DNA of 64,000 bases from Saccharothrix longispora (GCF_030852425.1 NZ_NSDM01000016.1:1-64000); one strand, 5' to 3'; positions 1 through 9,648 are shown, counted from the stretch's first letter. The notes: generated by a model from the letters alone, not told the origin. Made by a program: numbers and translations.

Positions 1-119
1 AACGACGAGCGGCACTGCCGCGATGGCTGCACACCTACAATCACCACCGCGGCCACACCGCGCTCAAGGGCCAACCACCCGCCAGCCGCGTCCCCAACCT
101 CACAGGACAGAACACCTAG
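1..119 (+). mobile_element. 3' end of an IS481-family transposase (cut by window edge)
   Basis: Reading from base 3, an open frame of 38 codons ends with TAG at 117-119. Its residues (RWLHTYNHHRGHTALKG, then QPPASRVPNLTGQNT) match the C-terminal end of IS481-type DDE transposases, where a W-x-x-x-Y-N-x-x-R-x-H-x-x-L segment is followed by P-x-x-R. The catalytic core lies upstream of the window, so activity cannot be judged. The stop codon shares the tetranucleotide CTAG with the stop of the convergent gene on the other strand. I could not recognise a terminal inverted repeat downstream, so this may be an old or deleted copy. Confidence 0.75.
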
Positions 120-1000
120 TCGTCGATCGTCCAGACCAGGGTGTTCAGGTCGGTCTCCGGGCGGGAGCTCCAGCGGACCGAGAAGATCGCCGTGTCCTCC
201 GGCAGCACGTAGACGGTGTGCCCGCCGGCCGTCTCGCCCGGCTGCACGCCGATCTTGTGCGGCGGCCGGGACGACAGGGAGACGGGGGCCTTGCCCACCG
301 TCTCGCCGGTGGTCGTCATCAGCACCAGGTACATGTCGGGCAGCGCGTTGAACGGCACCTTGCCCGTGTTCGCGAGCTCCGTGTGCACGACCACGGCCCG
401 CTCGCCGGGGGCCAGCTTGTAGCCGGCGGCGGTGAACAGGAAGTCGGCCGGGTCGACGACCTCGACCAGCTGGATCGTGAGCCGGGCGCCCTCCAGGCCC
501 TCGGTCTCCAGCGCGCTGCCGATCTTGCCGGTGCGCGAGCGCGGGGTGGGCTGCTGGTCGCCCCGCGCCCAGCCGGACGTGCCGGGCACCCCCCACACGC
601 TCATCGGCTCGGGCGCCGGCACGGGGCCGGACTGGTGCGGCTGCGGCTGCGCCGGGAACGGCTGGCTGGGCGGGCCCTGCGGCGGGGCGTACGGCGGGTA
701 GGGGCCCGACGGTGTGCCCGCGCCGGGGTACGGCCCGCTGGGCGTGCCGCGCACCTGCCCGGCGGGCGGACCCGCGTAGTTGCCCCAGGCCATGCTGTTG
801 GCGAGCGCCTTGCGGATGCCGTTCGGGTCGCACTCGACGCCGACCAGCAGCGGCAGGCCGCTGCCCGACAGGGTGATCAGCCGGGTGGCCGCCTCCCGCG
901 GGTCCATGCCGAGCTTGGCCGCCAGCTCGTGGACCGCCGCCCGGCCCGACTCGGCGAGCAGCGCGAGCAGGCGTGCGTCTACGGGGTCCGGCGTTACCAC
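116..1000 (-). CDS. HTH (AsnC-like) protein fused to a DUF4352-like domain
   Basis: 294 residues from GTG. Residues about 1-60 look like an AsnC/Lrp-type winged helix (DPVDARLLALLAESGR, then VHELAAKLGMDPREAATRL). Residues about 75-150 are a low-complexity Pro/Gly/Gln linker with repeated TPSGPYP motifs. Residues about 160-294 resemble DUF4352-type immunoglobulin-like domains (ERAVVVHTELANTGKVPFNALPDMYLVL and a C-terminal W). No signal peptide or membrane segment is visible, so the Ig-like domain appears cytoplasmic, which is unusual. It is divergent from dnaE, with about 145 bp between them. Function is unknown; DNA binding is inferred from the N-terminal fold only. Confidence 0.7.
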   Translation of the reverse strand: MVTPDPVDARLLALLAESGRAAVHELAAKLGMDPREAATRLITLSGSGLPLLVGVECDPNGIRKALANSMAWGNYAGPPAGQVRGTPSGPYPGAGTPSGPYPPYAPPQGPPSQPFPAQPQPHQSGPVPAPEPMSVWGVPGTSGWARGDQQPTPRSRTGKIGSALETEGLEGARLTIQLVEVVDPADFLFTAAGYKLAPGERAVVVHTELANTGKVPFNALPDMYLVLMTTTGETVGKAPVSLSSRPPHKIGVQPGETAGGHTVYVLPEDTAIFSVRWSSRPETDLNTLVWTIDD

Positions 1001-1145
1001 ACCACCGAACGCTACCCGCTCGGTGCGATCTTCGCGGCATCGGCCCGTCGACTGGTCGTCGCTTCCACGGTCGGACTAGTGTGCTGCGGGCGGCGGTCTC
1101 GTCCCCGCGATCCGTTCACCGTATGTGGTACACAAGGGGGTTAGG

Positions 1146-4100
1146 GTGTCCGACTCGTTTGTGCACCTCCACGTGCACACCGAGTACTCGATGCTCGATG
1201 GCGCGGCGAAGCTGAAGGACATGTTCGCCGAGTGCGAGCGGATGGGCATGCCCGCGGCCGCGATCACCGACCACGGCAACATGTACGGGGCCTACGACTT
1301 CTACCGGCAGGCCACCGCCGCCGGCGTCAAGCCCATCATCGGCATCGAGGCGTACCTCTCCCCCGAGTCCCGCTTCAACAAGAAGCGCGTGCTGTGGGGC
1401 GACCCGGGGCAGAAGTCGGACGACGTCTCCGCCAGCGGCGCGTACACCCACCAGACCATCTGGGCCCGCACCAACGAGGGCCTGCACAACCTGATGAAGC
1501 TCTCCAGCCGGGCCTCCACGGAGGGCCAGCTGGGCAAGTGGCCGCGCATGGACGCCGAGCTGATCGCCGAGCACTCGGCGGGGCTCATGGCGACCACCGG
1601 CTGCCCCTCCGGCGAGGTGCAGACCCGCCTGCGCCTCGGCCACGAGCGGGAGGCCCTGGAGGCCGCCGCCAAGTGGCGCGACATCTACGGCGCGGACAAC
1701 TTCTTCGTCGAGCTGATGGACCACGGCATCGAGATCGAGAGCCGGGTGCGCGGCGGTCTGCTGGAGATCGCCAGGAAGCTCGCCATCCCGTTCGTCGTGA
1801 CGAACGACTCGCACTACACCTACGCCGAGGACCGCGAGGCGCACGAGGCGCTGCTGTGCGTGCAGACCGGCAAGACGCTCCAGGACCCGACCCGGTTCAA
1901 GTTCGACGGCACCGGCTACCACCTGAAGTCGCCCGACGAGATGCGCGCGATCGACTCGTCCGACGCCTGGCAGCAGGGCTGCCGCAACACCCTGCTGGTG
2001 GCGGAGAAGGTCGACACGACCGGCATGTTCGCCTTCCAGAACCTGATGCCGCGCTACCCGGTGCCGGCGGGCATGACCGAGGCCGACTACTTCCGCGAGG
2101 AGGTCTGGGCCGGCATGCGCCGCCGGTTCCCGGACGGCGTGGACGAGGTCCACGAGAAGCAGGTCGAGTTCGAGATCGGCGTCATCCTCCAGATGGGCTT
2201 CCCGTCCTACTTCCTGGTGGTCGCCGACTTCATCAACTGGGCCAAGGCCAACGGCATCCGCGTCGGCCCGGGCCGCGGTTCCGCCGCGGGCGCGCTCATC
2301 GCCTACGCGATGGGCATCACCGACCTCGACCCGCTGGCCCACGGCCTGATCTTCGAGCGGTTCCTCAACCCGGACCGCGTCAGCCCGCCCGACATCGACA
2401 TCGACTTCGACGAGCGCCGGCGCGGTGACGTGATCCGGTACGTGACCGAGAAGTGGGGCGCCGACAAGGTCGCCCAGGTGATCACGTTCGGCACGATCAA
2501 GGCGAAGGCGGCGATCAAGGACTCCGCCCGCGTGCTGTACGGGCAGCCGGGCTACGCGGTGGCCGACCGCATCTCCAAGGCCATGCCGCCCGCCGTGATG
2601 GGCAAGGACATCCCGCTGTCGGGCGTGTTCGACCCGGCGCACAAGCGGTACTCCGAGGCGGCCGAGGTCCGGGCGCTCTACGAGACGGACCCCCAGGTCA
2701 AGGAGATCATCGACACCGGCCGCGGCCTGGAGGGCCTGATCCGCAACGCGGGCGTGCACGCCTGCGCGGTGATCATGTCCGCGGAGCCGCTGACGGACCA
2801 CATCCCGGTCTGGATGCGCCCGCAGGACGGCTCGATCATCACCCAGTTCGACTACCCGACGTGCGAGACGCTCGGCCTGCTGAAGATGGACTTCCTGGGC
2901 CTGAGCAACCTGACCACGATCGACGACACGCTCAAGAACATCGAGCTGAACGGCAAGGCGCCGGTCGACCTCGACCACCTCGGCCTGGACGACAAGAAGA
3001 CCTACGCCCTGCTGTCGAAGGGCGAGACGCTGGGCGTGTTCCAGCTGGACGGCGGCCCCATGCGGGACCTGCTGCGGCTGATGCGCCCCGACAACTTCGA
3101 GGACATCTCGGCCGTGGGCGCGCTGTACCGCCCGGGCCCGATGGGCGCGAACTCGCACACGAACTACGCGCTGCGCAAGAACAAGCTCCAGGAGATCACG
3201 CCGATCCACCCGGCGCTGGCCGACGCCCTGGAGGACATCCTGGGCACGACGTACGGCCTGATCGTGTACCAGGAGCAGGTCATGGCGATCGCGCAGAAGC
3301 TGGCGGGCTACTCGCTCGGCCAGGCGGACCTGCTGCGCCGCGCGATGGGCAAGAAGAAGAAGGAGATCCTGGACAAGGAGTTCGCCGGCTTCGAGAAGGG
3401 CATGCTCGACAACGGCTACCCGGCCGACGCGATCAAGACCCTGTGGGACATCCTCGTCCCGTTCGCGGACTACGCGTTCAACAAGGCGCACTCCGCCGCG
3501 TACGGCCTGGTCTCCTACTGGACCGCGTACCTCAAGGCGAACTACCCGGCCGAGTTCATGGCCGCCCTGCTCACCACGAACTCGGACAACAAGGACAAGT
3601 CGGCCATCTACCTGGCCGAGTGCCGCCGGATGGGCATCACGGTGCTCCCGCCGGACGTCAACGAGTCGGAACGCGAGTTCGTCGCGGTCGGGGACGACAT
3701 CCGGTTCGGCCTGGGCGCGATCCGCAACGTCGGCGCGAACGTGGTCGACGCGATCATCGCGACCCGCAAGGAGAAGGGGAAGTTCACCGACTTCTCCGAC
3801 TTCCTGCGCAAGGTCGACGCCCAGGCGTGCAACAAGAAGGTCGTCGAATCGCTGATCAAGGCGGGCGCGTTCGACTCGCTCGGCCACCCGCGCAAGGGCC
3901 TGCACATGGTCCACGTCGAGGCGGTCGACGCGGTCATGCTGACCAAGAAGGAGGAGGCGCGCGGCCAGTTCGACCTGTTCGGCGACGGCGGCGGCGACGA
4001 CGGCGCGTCGGTGTTCGACGTCAGGATCCCCGAGGAGCACTGGGAGTCCAAGCACCAGCTCACCCTGGAGCGGGAGATGCTGGGCCTGTACGTGTCGGGC

Positions 4101-4676
4101 CACCCGCTCAACGGCGTGGAGCAGATCCTCTCGTCCTACTCGGACACCTCGATCGCGCGCATCCTGGAAGGCGACGTGCCGGACGGGCAGCAGGTCACGC
4201 TGGGCGGCATCCTCGCCTCGGTGACGCGCCGGGTGAACAAGAACGGCGAGCCGTGGGCGTCGGCGATGCTGGAGGACCTCGCCGGCGGCATCGAGGTGCT
4301 GTTCTTCCCCAAGAGCTACATCGTGCACGGCATGTCGGTGGCCGAGGACGCGATCGTGCTGGTCAAGGCGCGGGTGGCGAAGCGGGACGACCGGACCTCG
4401 CTGATCGCCAACGACCTGGTGGTGCCGGACCTGGCCGAGCTGGGGTCGCAGGCGCTGAAGCTGAAGCTGTCCGCGTCGCGGTGCGACCCGAGGACGGTGA
4501 CCTCCCTCAAGGAGGTGCTGCGCGCCCACCCGGGTTCGACCGAGGTGCACCTCAACCTCGTCATCAACAGCAGCCGCAACACGCTGCTGAAGCTGGACGA
4601 CGCGCTCCGGGTCGCCCCCACCCCGTCCCTGATGGGAGACCTGAAGGCGCTGCTCGGTCCGGGGTGCTTGGGCTGA
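1146..4676 (+). CDS. dnaE: DNA polymerase III alpha subunit DnaE
   Basis: 1176 residues, the usual size of actinobacterial DnaE1, the replicative DNA polymerase. The N-terminal PHP domain is intact ([19 protein letters not shown]). The palm carries the catalytic acidic cluster [11 protein letters not shown] near residue 415, followed by the fingers region ([45 protein letters not shown]). A C-terminal OB fold follows ([19 protein letters not shown]) near residue 1020. I chose GTG at 1146 because AAGGGGG lies 5 nt upstream and the protein then starts with the conserved [14 protein letters not shown]; an in-frame start 21 bp earlier lacks a ribosome site. It is the first gene of the rightward block and is separated from the P450 gene by 89 bp. 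Confidence 0.98.
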   Translation: MSDSFVHLHVHTEYSMLDGAAKLKDMFAECERMGMPAAAITDHGNMYGAYDFYRQATAAGVKPIIGIEAYLSPESRFNKKRVLWGDPGQKSDDVSASGAYTHQTIWARTNEGLHNLMKLSSRASTEGQLGKWPRMDAELIAEHSAGLMATTGCPSGEVQTRLRLGHEREALEAAAKWRDIYGADNFFVELMDHGIEIESRVRGGLLEIARKLAIPFVVTNDSHYTYAEDREAHEALLCVQTGKTLQDPTRFKFDGTGYHLKSPDEMRAIDSSDAWQQGCRNTLLVAEKVDTTGMFAFQNLMPRYPVPAGMTEADYFREEVWAGMRRRFPDGVDEVHEKQVEFEIGVILQMGFPSYFLVVADFINWAKANGIRVGPGRGSAAGALIAYAMGITDLDPLAHGLIFERFLNPDRVSPPDIDIDFDERRRGDVIRYVTEKWGADKVAQVITFGTIKAKAAIKDSARVLYGQPGYAVADRISKAMPPAVMGKDIPLSGVFDPAHKRYSEAAEVRALYETDPQVKEIIDTGRGLEGLIRNAGVHACAVIMSAEPLTDHIPVWMRPQDGSIITQFDYPTCETLGLLKMDFLGLSNLTTIDDTLKNIELNGKAPVDLDHLGLDDKKTYALLSKGETLGVFQLDGGPMRDLLRLMRPDNFEDISAVGALYRPGPMGANSHTNYALRKNKLQEITPIHPALADALEDILGTTYGLIVYQEQVMAIAQKLAGYSLGQADLLRRAMGKKKKEILDKEFAGFEKGMLDNGYPADAIKTLWDILVPFADYAFNKAHSAAYGLVSYWTAYLKANYPAEFMAALLTTNSDNKDKSAIYLAECRRMGITVLPPDVNESEREFVAVGDDIRFGLGAIRNVGANVVDAIIATRKEKGKFTDFSDFLRKVDAQACNKKVVESLIKAGAFDSLGHPRKGLHMVHVEAVDAVMLTKKEEARGQFDLFGDGGGDDGASVFDVRIPEEHWESKHQLTLEREMLGLYVSGHPLNGVEQILSSYSDTSIARILEGDVPDGQQVTLGGILASVTRRVNKNGEPWASAMLEDLAGGIEVLFFPKSYIVHGMSVAEDAIVLVKARVAKRDDRTSLIANDLVVPDLAELGSQALKLKLSASRCDPRTVTSLKEVLRAHPGSTEVHLNLVINSSRNTLLKLDDALRVAPTPSLMGDLKALLGPGCLG

Positions 4677-4722
4677 TCGGGTGATACCGGCCGGTTGCGG
4701 GGACACGAGCACCTCTCGATTC

Positions 4723-4749
4723 GTTTGAGTGAACAGGGTTAACTCAAAC
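4723..4749. promoter_or_regulatory. 27-bp palindromic operator candidate upstream of the P450-bioA unit
   Basis: GTTTGAGTGAAC, a 3-nt spacer AGG, then GTTAACTCAAAC. The arms match at 11 of 12 positions. The core TGAAC-N3-GTTAA is one base away from TGAAC-N3-GTTAC, which I recall as the motif of the TetR-type biotin regulator BioQ in corynebacteria. It ends 16 bp before the P450 start codon, just ahead of a GGGAGGGG ribosome site, a position suited to repression. Identity of the regulator is inference. Confidence 0.7.
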
Positions 4750-4765
4750 TGGGAGGGGCTCTCCG

Positions 4766-5995
4766 ATGGGGGAGAAGATCGCCGGTCTCGACGTGCTGGG
4801 CGAGGAGTACTTCGCCGATCCGCACGCGTACCACGCCGCGTTCCGCGAGGGAGCGGCGGCGACCCGGGTGGTGCTGCCGCGCGGGTCCAGGGCGTGGCTG
4901 GTGACCCGGTACGAGGAGGCCCGGTCGGTGCTCGCCGACCCGAGGTTCAGCAAGCACCACGAGGGCTTCCGGCGGGTGGTCGAGCTGTCCCGCCCGGACG
5001 GGGTCGAGGGACCGGCGTTCGACGAGTCGCTGGCCAGGACCATGCTGAACATGGACCCGCCGGACCACACGCGGCTGCGCAAGCTCGTCACCAAGGCGTT
5101 CACCGCCCGCCGCGTCGAGCTGCTGCGCCCCCGCGTCCGGGAGATCACCCGGTCCCTGCTGGACGAGGCGGCGGCGCGGGGTGACGTCGACCTGGTGGAC
5201 GCGCTGGCGTTCCCGCTGCCCATCACGGTCATCTGCGAGATGCTCGACGTGCCGATGGACCGGCGCGACGACTTCCGGCAGTGGTCGAACGTGCTGGTGG
5301 GCGGCAGCTTCGAGCCGGTGGACATCCAGGCGGCCGGGCAGGCGATGGCCGGCTACCTGCTCCAGCTCGTCGAGCACAAGCGGGCCGACCCCGGTGACGA
5401 CTTCTTCTCCGAGCTGGTCCACGCCGGCGACGACGGGGACCGGCTCGACCAGGGCGAGCTGATCGCGATGGCGTTCCTGCTGCTCGTCGCCGGGCACGAG
5501 ACGACGGTCAACCTGATCGCCAACGGCGTCTACCACCTGCTGCGCCACCCCGACCAGCTGGCGAAGCTGCGCGACGACCCGTCGCTGCTGCCCGGCGCGG
5601 TGGAGGAGTTCCTGCGCTACGAGAGCCCGATCAACCAGGCGACGGTGCGCTACACCACCGAGGACGTCGAGCTGGGCGACGTGGTCATCCCGAAGGACAG
5701 CCTGGTGCTGGTGTCGCTGCTGTCGGGCAACCGGGACGAGGCGAAGTTCCCCGACGCCGACCGGTTCGACATCACCCGGCCGACCGGCGGGCACCTGGCG
5801 TTCGGGCACGGCATCCACTTCTGCCTGGGCGCGCCGCTGGCCCGGCTGGAGGGCGAGATCGCCGTGGGCATGCTGCTGGAGCGCTTCGACGTGACGCCGA
5901 CCGAGGACCCGGAGTCGCTGCCGTGGCGGCCGGGGACGCTGATCAGGGGGCTGGTGGAGCTGCCGGTTAACCTCACGCCCCGTGGAGCGCGATGA
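4766..5995 (+). CDS. Cytochrome P450 (CYP107-like), coupled to bioA
   Basis: 409 residues, a typical soluble bacterial P450. The I-helix motif AGHETT is near residue 242, the K-helix ExxR (EEFLRYES) near 280, and the heme-binding loop [10 protein letters not shown] has its Cys at residue 353. All catalytic landmarks are present. The start ATG follows GGGAGGGG. The last 14 bp overlap bioA, so the two are almost certainly cotranscribed and translationally coupled. Bacillus BioI is a P450 of the same broad family that makes pimeloyl thioester for biotin synthesis. By context this P450 may do a similar job, but the sequence alone does not prove the substrate, and a generic CYP107 hydroxylase remains possible. 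Confidence 0.92.
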   Translation: MGEKIAGLDVLGEEYFADPHAYHAAFREGAAATRVVLPRGSRAWLVTRYEEARSVLADPRFSKHHEGFRRVVELSRPDGVEGPAFDESLARTMLNMDPPDHTRLRKLVTKAFTARRVELLRPRVREITRSLLDEAAARGDVDLVDALAFPLPITVICEMLDVPMDRRDDFRQWSNVLVGGSFEPVDIQAAGQAMAGYLLQLVEHKRADPGDDFFSELVHAGDDGDRLDQGELIAMAFLLLVAGHETTVNLIANGVYHLLRHPDQLAKLRDDPSLLPGAVEEFLRYESPINQATVRYTTEDVELGDVVIPKDSLVLVSLLSGNRDEAKFPDADRFDITRPTGGHLAFGHGIHFCLGAPLARLEGEIAVGMLLERFDVTPTEDPESLPWRPGTLIRGLVELPVNLTPRGAR

Positions 5996-7250
5996 ACTGC
6001 TGAAGCTGGACCGGGCGCACGTCTGGCACCCGTACGGCCCGATGCCGGGCACCCTGGAGCCGCTGGTGGTCTCGTCGGCCTCGGGGGTCCGGCTCCGGCT
6101 GGACGACGGGCGCGAGCTGGTCGACGGCATGTCGTCGTGGTGGGCCGCGATCCACGGCTACCGGCACCCCGTGCTCGACGCGGCGGTGCGCGACCAGCTC
6201 GGCCGGATGAGCCACGTGATGTTCGGCGGCCTCACCCACGAGCCCGCGGTGGCGCTGTGCGCGAAGCTCGTGGAGATCACGCCCGCGCCGCTGGAGCACG
6301 TGTTCCTGTGCGACTCGGGGTCGGTGTCCGTCGAGGTCGCGGTCAAGATGGCCCTCCAGTACTGGCGCTCCCGGGGGCGCCCGGAGAAGCGGAGGCTGCT
6401 GACCTGGCGCGGCGGCTACCACGGCGACACGTTCCAGCCGATGTCCGTGTGCGACCCGGAGGGCGGGATGCACTCGCTGTGGCGGGGCGTGCTGCCCGAG
6501 CAGGTGTTCGCCCCCGCGCCGCCGCGCGAGCTGGAGACCGACTACGTGCGGGTGCTGGCCGACCTGGTCGAGCGGCACGCGCACGAATTGGCCGCCGTCG
6601 TCGTCGAACCCGTGGTGCAGGGCGCGGGCGGCATGCGGTTCCACGACCCGCGCTACCTGCACGTGCTGCGCGAGCTGACCCTGGCGCACGACGTGCTGCT
6701 GGTCTTCGACGAGATCGCCACCGGCTTCGGCCGCACCGGCGAGCTGTTCGCCGCCGACCACGCCGGGATCAGCCCGGACGTCATGTGCGTGGGCAAGGCG
6801 CTGACCGGCGGCTACCTGTCGATGGCGGCGACCCTGTGCACGTCCGCCGTGGCCGACGGCATCTCGCGCGGCGAGGTGCCCGTGCTCGCCCACGGCCCGA
6901 CGTTCATGGGCAACCCGCTCGCCTCGGCGGTGGCGCTGGCCTCGACGGAACTGCTGCTGTCGCAGGACTGGAGGGGCGCCGTGGGGCGCGTCTCGGACGG
7001 GCTGCGCGCCGGTCTCGCCGACGCGCCGGGTGACGTGCGGGTGCTGGGCGCGATCGGCGTGGTGCAGCTCGACCACCAGGTCGACGTGGTCGCCGCCACC
7101 GCCGCGGCCGTCGACCGCGGCGTGTGGCTGCGCCCGTTCCGGGACCTGATCTACACCATGCCGCCGTTCGTCAGCACGGACGACGACGTGGCCGCGATCT
7201 CGGCCGCCGTGGTGGCGGCGGCCGAGGCGTCACGTGCGCAGCAGCGTTGA
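5982..7250 (+). CDS. bioA: Adenosylmethionine-8-amino-7-oxononanoate aminotransferase
   Basis: 422 residues. BioA transfers an amino group from S-adenosylmethionine to KAPA to give DAPA, the antepenultimate step of biotin synthesis. Family landmarks seen: the WHPYGPM segment near the N-terminus, [53 protein letters not shown], and the PLP lysine K272 in [12 protein letters not shown]. The GTG start lies inside the P450 gene (14-bp overlap), so it probably depends on coupled translation. The 3' end overlaps a convergent membrane-protein gene by 21 bp. In mycobacteria bioA is followed by bioF and bioD; here bioF is missing and bioD lies 1.6 kb downstream. Confidence 0.96.
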   Translation: MERDELLKLDRAHVWHPYGPMPGTLEPLVVSSASGVRLRLDDGRELVDGMSSWWAAIHGYRHPVLDAAVRDQLGRMSHVMFGGLTHEPAVALCAKLVEITPAPLEHVFLCDSGSVSVEVAVKMALQYWRSRGRPEKRRLLTWRGGYHGDTFQPMSVCDPEGGMHSLWRGVLPEQVFAPAPPRELETDYVRVLADLVERHAHELAAVVVEPVVQGAGGMRFHDPRYLHVLRELTLAHDVLLVFDEIATGFGRTGELFAADHAGISPDVMCVGKALTGGYLSMAATLCTSAVADGISRGEVPVLAHGPTFMGNPLASAVALASTELLLSQDWRGAVGRVSDGLRAGLADAPGDVRVLGAIGVVQLDHQVDVVAATAAAVDRGVWLRPFRDLIYTMPPFVSTDDDVAAISAAVVAAAEASRAQQR

Positions 7251-7883
7251 CGCCCACACCAGCAGCAGGACCGAGTAGCCCACGCACAGCCACCCCAGCG
7301 TCGCGCTGCGGGTCCGCCCGAGGCGGGGGAACAGCCTGGTCGCCACCGGTGAGAGCAGGACGGCCAGGCAGATCGCGGCGACGCCGTACGCGCCCGCGAA
7401 CGCGCCCGCCGCGTAGTCCGGGGGCAGGGCGGCGAAGTCGGCGAGACCGCTGGGCAGGCACGCCAGCGCCACCGGCGTCCACGTCCACGCCAGCGCGACC
7501 AGGTCCGTCCTGATGGCCGCGTCCGCCGTGTCGCGGTTGATCGCGTAGACCCCCCACATCGCGATCGCGCCGCCGCCCCACAGCCAGCCGGCCACGGTGG
7601 AGAACACCTGGGTCTCCTCGAACGCGTACCCCGCCCACGGCATCAGCCCGCCCCACACGAGGAAGTGCCCGGCGACCACGACGGCGGCCACCAGCAGCAC
7701 GACCAGGAGTCGGACGCCGAACCGCTGCCGGGCGAACCAGTTCTCCCGCGCGGGGACCACCCTCCTCGCACGTTCCGCCGCGGCGGCGATCGCCACCTGC
7801 CGCAGGCGAGGGGCCAGCACCTCCTCGTCGTACCTGCGCGCGCTCTCGGCCTGCCGCCGCCTGCGCCTGCCCTTCTTGCCCAC
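7230..7883 (-). CDS. Uncharacterised multi-spanning membrane protein, tandem copy 1
   Basis: 217 residues. A very basic N-terminus ([20 protein letters not shown]) is followed by about 60 residues of soluble sequence and four or five hydrophobic helices, ending in [16 protein letters not shown]. It is a clear paralogue of the gene immediately upstream (7896-8516): both share an NWF motif before the first helix, WGGLMPWAG versus [17 protein letters not shown] versus [22 protein letters not shown] versus AWAWTPIALACFPS, and an identical C-terminus. GTG start with GGGGGGTG upstream. It is the last gene of a leftward three-gene unit headed by a mycoredoxin-like gene. Function unknown; I do not recognise the family. 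Confidence 0.8.
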   Translation of the reverse strand: MGKKGRRRRRQAESARRYDEEVLAPRLRQVAIAAAAERARRVVPARENWFARQRFGVRLLVVLLVAAVVVAGHFLVWGGLMPWAGYAFEETQVFSTVAGWLWGGGAIAMWGVYAINRDTADAAIRTDLVALAWTWTPVALACLPSGLADFAALPPDYAAGAFAGAYGVAAICLAVLLSPVATRLFPRLGRTRSATLGWLCVGYSVLLLVWASTLLRT

Positions 7884-7895
7884 GTCGCACCCCCC

Positions 7896-8516
7896 TCACG
7901 TGCGCAGCAGGGTCGAGGCCCACACCAGCAGCAGGACCGAGTAGCCGATCCAGGCCCAGCCCAGCCACCCGCCGTCCACGTCCCCCAGCCGCGGGAACAG
8001 CTTGACCAGCAACGCCGAGAGCAGGCTGATCACGATGCCGGCCAGCGGGACGATGATCACGCCGTACGCGCTCGCGTACACGCCCGCCCAGTAGTCGGTG
8101 GGCAGCGCGGTGGAGTCGGCGTAGTCGCTGGGGAAGCACGCCAGGGCGATCGGCGTCCACGCCCACGCCGTGGTGAGCAGCCTCTTCCGCACCGCGGGGT
8201 TCGCCGTCGCGCGGTTGACGGCGTAGACGCCCCACGCCATCACCGCGCCGCCGCCGTACAGCCAGCCGACGACGGTCGACAGCACCGGTACCCGGCCGAC
8301 CAGCGCGCCCACCGCGGGGATGACCTCGCCCCACAGCAGGAAGTGCAGCCCGACCGCCAACCCGATCCCGCCGAGGACGACGAGGGTCTGCGTCCCGCCG
8401 CCCTGCCGGTTGAACCAGTTCCGCTGTGCCCGCACGGCCTGCCGCCCGGCGGCGTACGCCGTCCCGCCCGGCGGACCGCTCCGCCGACGACGCCCGCGTC
8501 TGCCGGACCCGCCCAC
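7896..8516 (-). CDS. Uncharacterised multi-spanning membrane protein, tandem copy 2
   Basis: 206 residues from GTG at 8516, one base after the stop codon of the mycoredoxin-like gene, so the two are probably coupled. The frame stays open far upstream, but those codons overlap the redoxin gene in another frame. A basic N-terminus (GGSGRRGRRRRSG) and NWFNRQ precede four or five hydrophobic helices. The C-terminal 16 residues ([16 protein letters not shown]) are identical to those of copy 1, and the DNA there is nearly identical too, consistent with tandem duplication. Role unknown. Confidence 0.8.
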   Translation of the reverse strand: MGGSGRRGRRRRSGPPGGTAYAAGRQAVRAQRNWFNRQGGGTQTLVVLGGIGLAVGLHFLLWGEVIPAVGALVGRVPVLSTVVGWLYGGGAVMAWGVYAVNRATANPAVRKRLLTTAWAWTPIALACFPSDYADSTALPTDYWAGVYASAYGVIIVPLAGIVISLLSALLVKLFPRLGDVDGGWLGWAWIGYSVLLLVWASTLLRT

Positions 8517-8517
8517 G

Positions 8518-8757
8518 TCAGACCTCGACCGCGGCGGCCAGTTCGGTGTTCGTCGGCTCGACGAGCACCCGGCCGTCCGGGAGCAGGACGACCGGGATGT
8601 TCTTCCTGCCGCCGGCCAGCTCGACCGCGCGGTCGCGGGCCGCGTCGTCGTGCTCGACGTCGAACTCCGTGAACGGCACCGCGTGCTCCCGCAGCCACGC
8701 CTTCGCACGCCGGCAGTCACCGCACCAGTTCGCACCGTAGAGAACGATCTCACCCAT
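8518..8757 (-). CDS. Mycoredoxin/glutaredoxin-like protein
   Basis: 79 residues with a thioredoxin-fold redox motif W-C12-G-D-C15 near the N-terminus, then FDVEHDDAARDRAVEL and the cis-proline element NIPVVLLPDG. This layout resembles actinobacterial mycoredoxins, small glutaredoxin-like proteins that reduce mycothiol-mixed disulfides. The ATG start is preceded by TACAGT with a 7-nt gap, the pattern of a leaderless promoter. It heads a leftward operon with the two paralogous membrane proteins and is divergent from bioD (60 bp apart). Whether it serves the membrane proteins or redox repair near the Fe-S enzyme BioB is not known. Confidence 0.85.
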   Translation of the reverse strand: MGEIVLYGANWCGDCRRAKAWLREHAVPFTEFDVEHDDAARDRAVELAGGRKNIPVVLLPDGRVLVEPTNTELAAAVEV

Positions 8758-8817
8758 GCCGGTGACTGTAGAACGCGGACGATCGCCACGCTCCGTGCAG
8801 GCCTAGGGTGAGAGCCC

Positions 8818-9546
8818 GTGAGCGTCCTCGTGATCACCGGCACGGGCACCGAGGTCGGCAAGACGGTGGTCGTCGCGGCCCTGGCCGCCCTGGCGGTCGC
8901 CGACGGCCGACGGGTCGCCGTGCTCAAGCCCGCGCAGACCGGCATCGCCGACGGCGAACCGGGGGACCTGGCCGAGGTGGCCCGGCTCGCCGGCCCGGTC
9001 ACCACCCGTGAGCTGCGGCGCTATCCCGAGCCGCTGGCCCCGGCCACCGCCGCGCGCCGCTCCGGGCAGCCGACCGTGCACCCCGCCGACGTGGCCGCCG
9101 CCGCCGTGGAGCTGGACGCGACGCACGACCTGGTGCTCGTGGAGGGCGCGGGCGGGCTGCTGGTGCGCTTCGACGAGGCCGGTTCGACGATCGCCGACGC
9201 CGCGTGGGCGCTCAACGCCCCCGTGCTGGTCGTGGCCCAGGCGGGCCTGGGCACGTTGAACGCCACCGCGCTGACGGCCGAGGCCCTGCTGCGGCGCGGC
9301 CTGGAGTCGGTGGGCGTGGTGGTGGGCCGCTGGCCCGCCGACCCCGACCTGGCCTCCCTGAGCAACCTCGTCGACCTGCCCGAGGCCGCCGGCGCGCCGC
9401 TGCTCGGCGTGCTGCCCGACGGCGCGGCGGCGCTCGGCCGGGCCGAGTTCACCGGGGCGGCCCGCGCCGGCCTGTCGCCGTGGTTCGGCGGCACGTTCGA
9501 CCCGGAGGAGTTCACCGCGTCGCACTCGTGCCGCCCGGAACAGTGA
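8818..9546 (+). CDS. bioD: Dethiobiotin synthetase
   Basis: 242 residues. BioD closes the ureido ring of DAPA with CO2 and ATP. The P-loop ITGTGTEVGKT is at the N-terminus, followed by VLKPAQTG, and the second nucleotide/substrate loop VEGAGGLLVRF is near residue 110. The GTG start has TAGGGT 8 nt upstream, compatible with a leaderless transcript (GGGTGAG could also act as a ribosome site). The C-terminal codons form half of a 13-bp tandem duplication (CCGGAACAGTGAC) that runs into the spacer before bioB. Confidence 0.95.
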   Translation: MSVLVITGTGTEVGKTVVVAALAALAVADGRRVAVLKPAQTGIADGEPGDLAEVARLAGPVTTRELRRYPEPLAPATAARRSGQPTVHPADVAAAAVELDATHDLVLVEGAGGLLVRFDEAGSTIADAAWALNAPVLVVAQAGLGTLNATALTAEALLRRGLESVGVVVGRWPADPDLASLSNLVDLPEAAGAPLLGVLPDGAAALGRAEFTGAARAGLSPWFGGTFDPEEFTASHSCRPEQ

Positions 9547-9566
9547 CACCGGAACAGTGATGCGGA

Positions 9567-9588
9567 CCCAGTGACGTACGTCGCTGGG
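9567..9588. promoter_or_regulatory. 22-bp palindrome upstream of bioB
   Basis: CCCAGTGACGT followed directly by ACGTCGCTGGG; 10 of 11 positions of the arms are complementary and the centre GACGTACGTC is perfect. It lies 60 bp before the bioB GTG start, in the short bioD-bioB spacer. With no spacer between arms it looks more like a protein-binding site than an RNA hairpin. It is unrelated in sequence to the palindrome in front of the P450-bioA unit. Confidence 0.5.
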
Positions 9589-9648
9589 CACCCGGTGGTC
9601 CGTGCGGCAGACTGGCCGCCGACCACCGCCGACGATGGAGGAGAAGTC

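Noticed and set aside
1116-4712. Open frame of 1198 codons antisense to dnaE
   Set aside because: Antisense shadow; dnaE is unambiguous.
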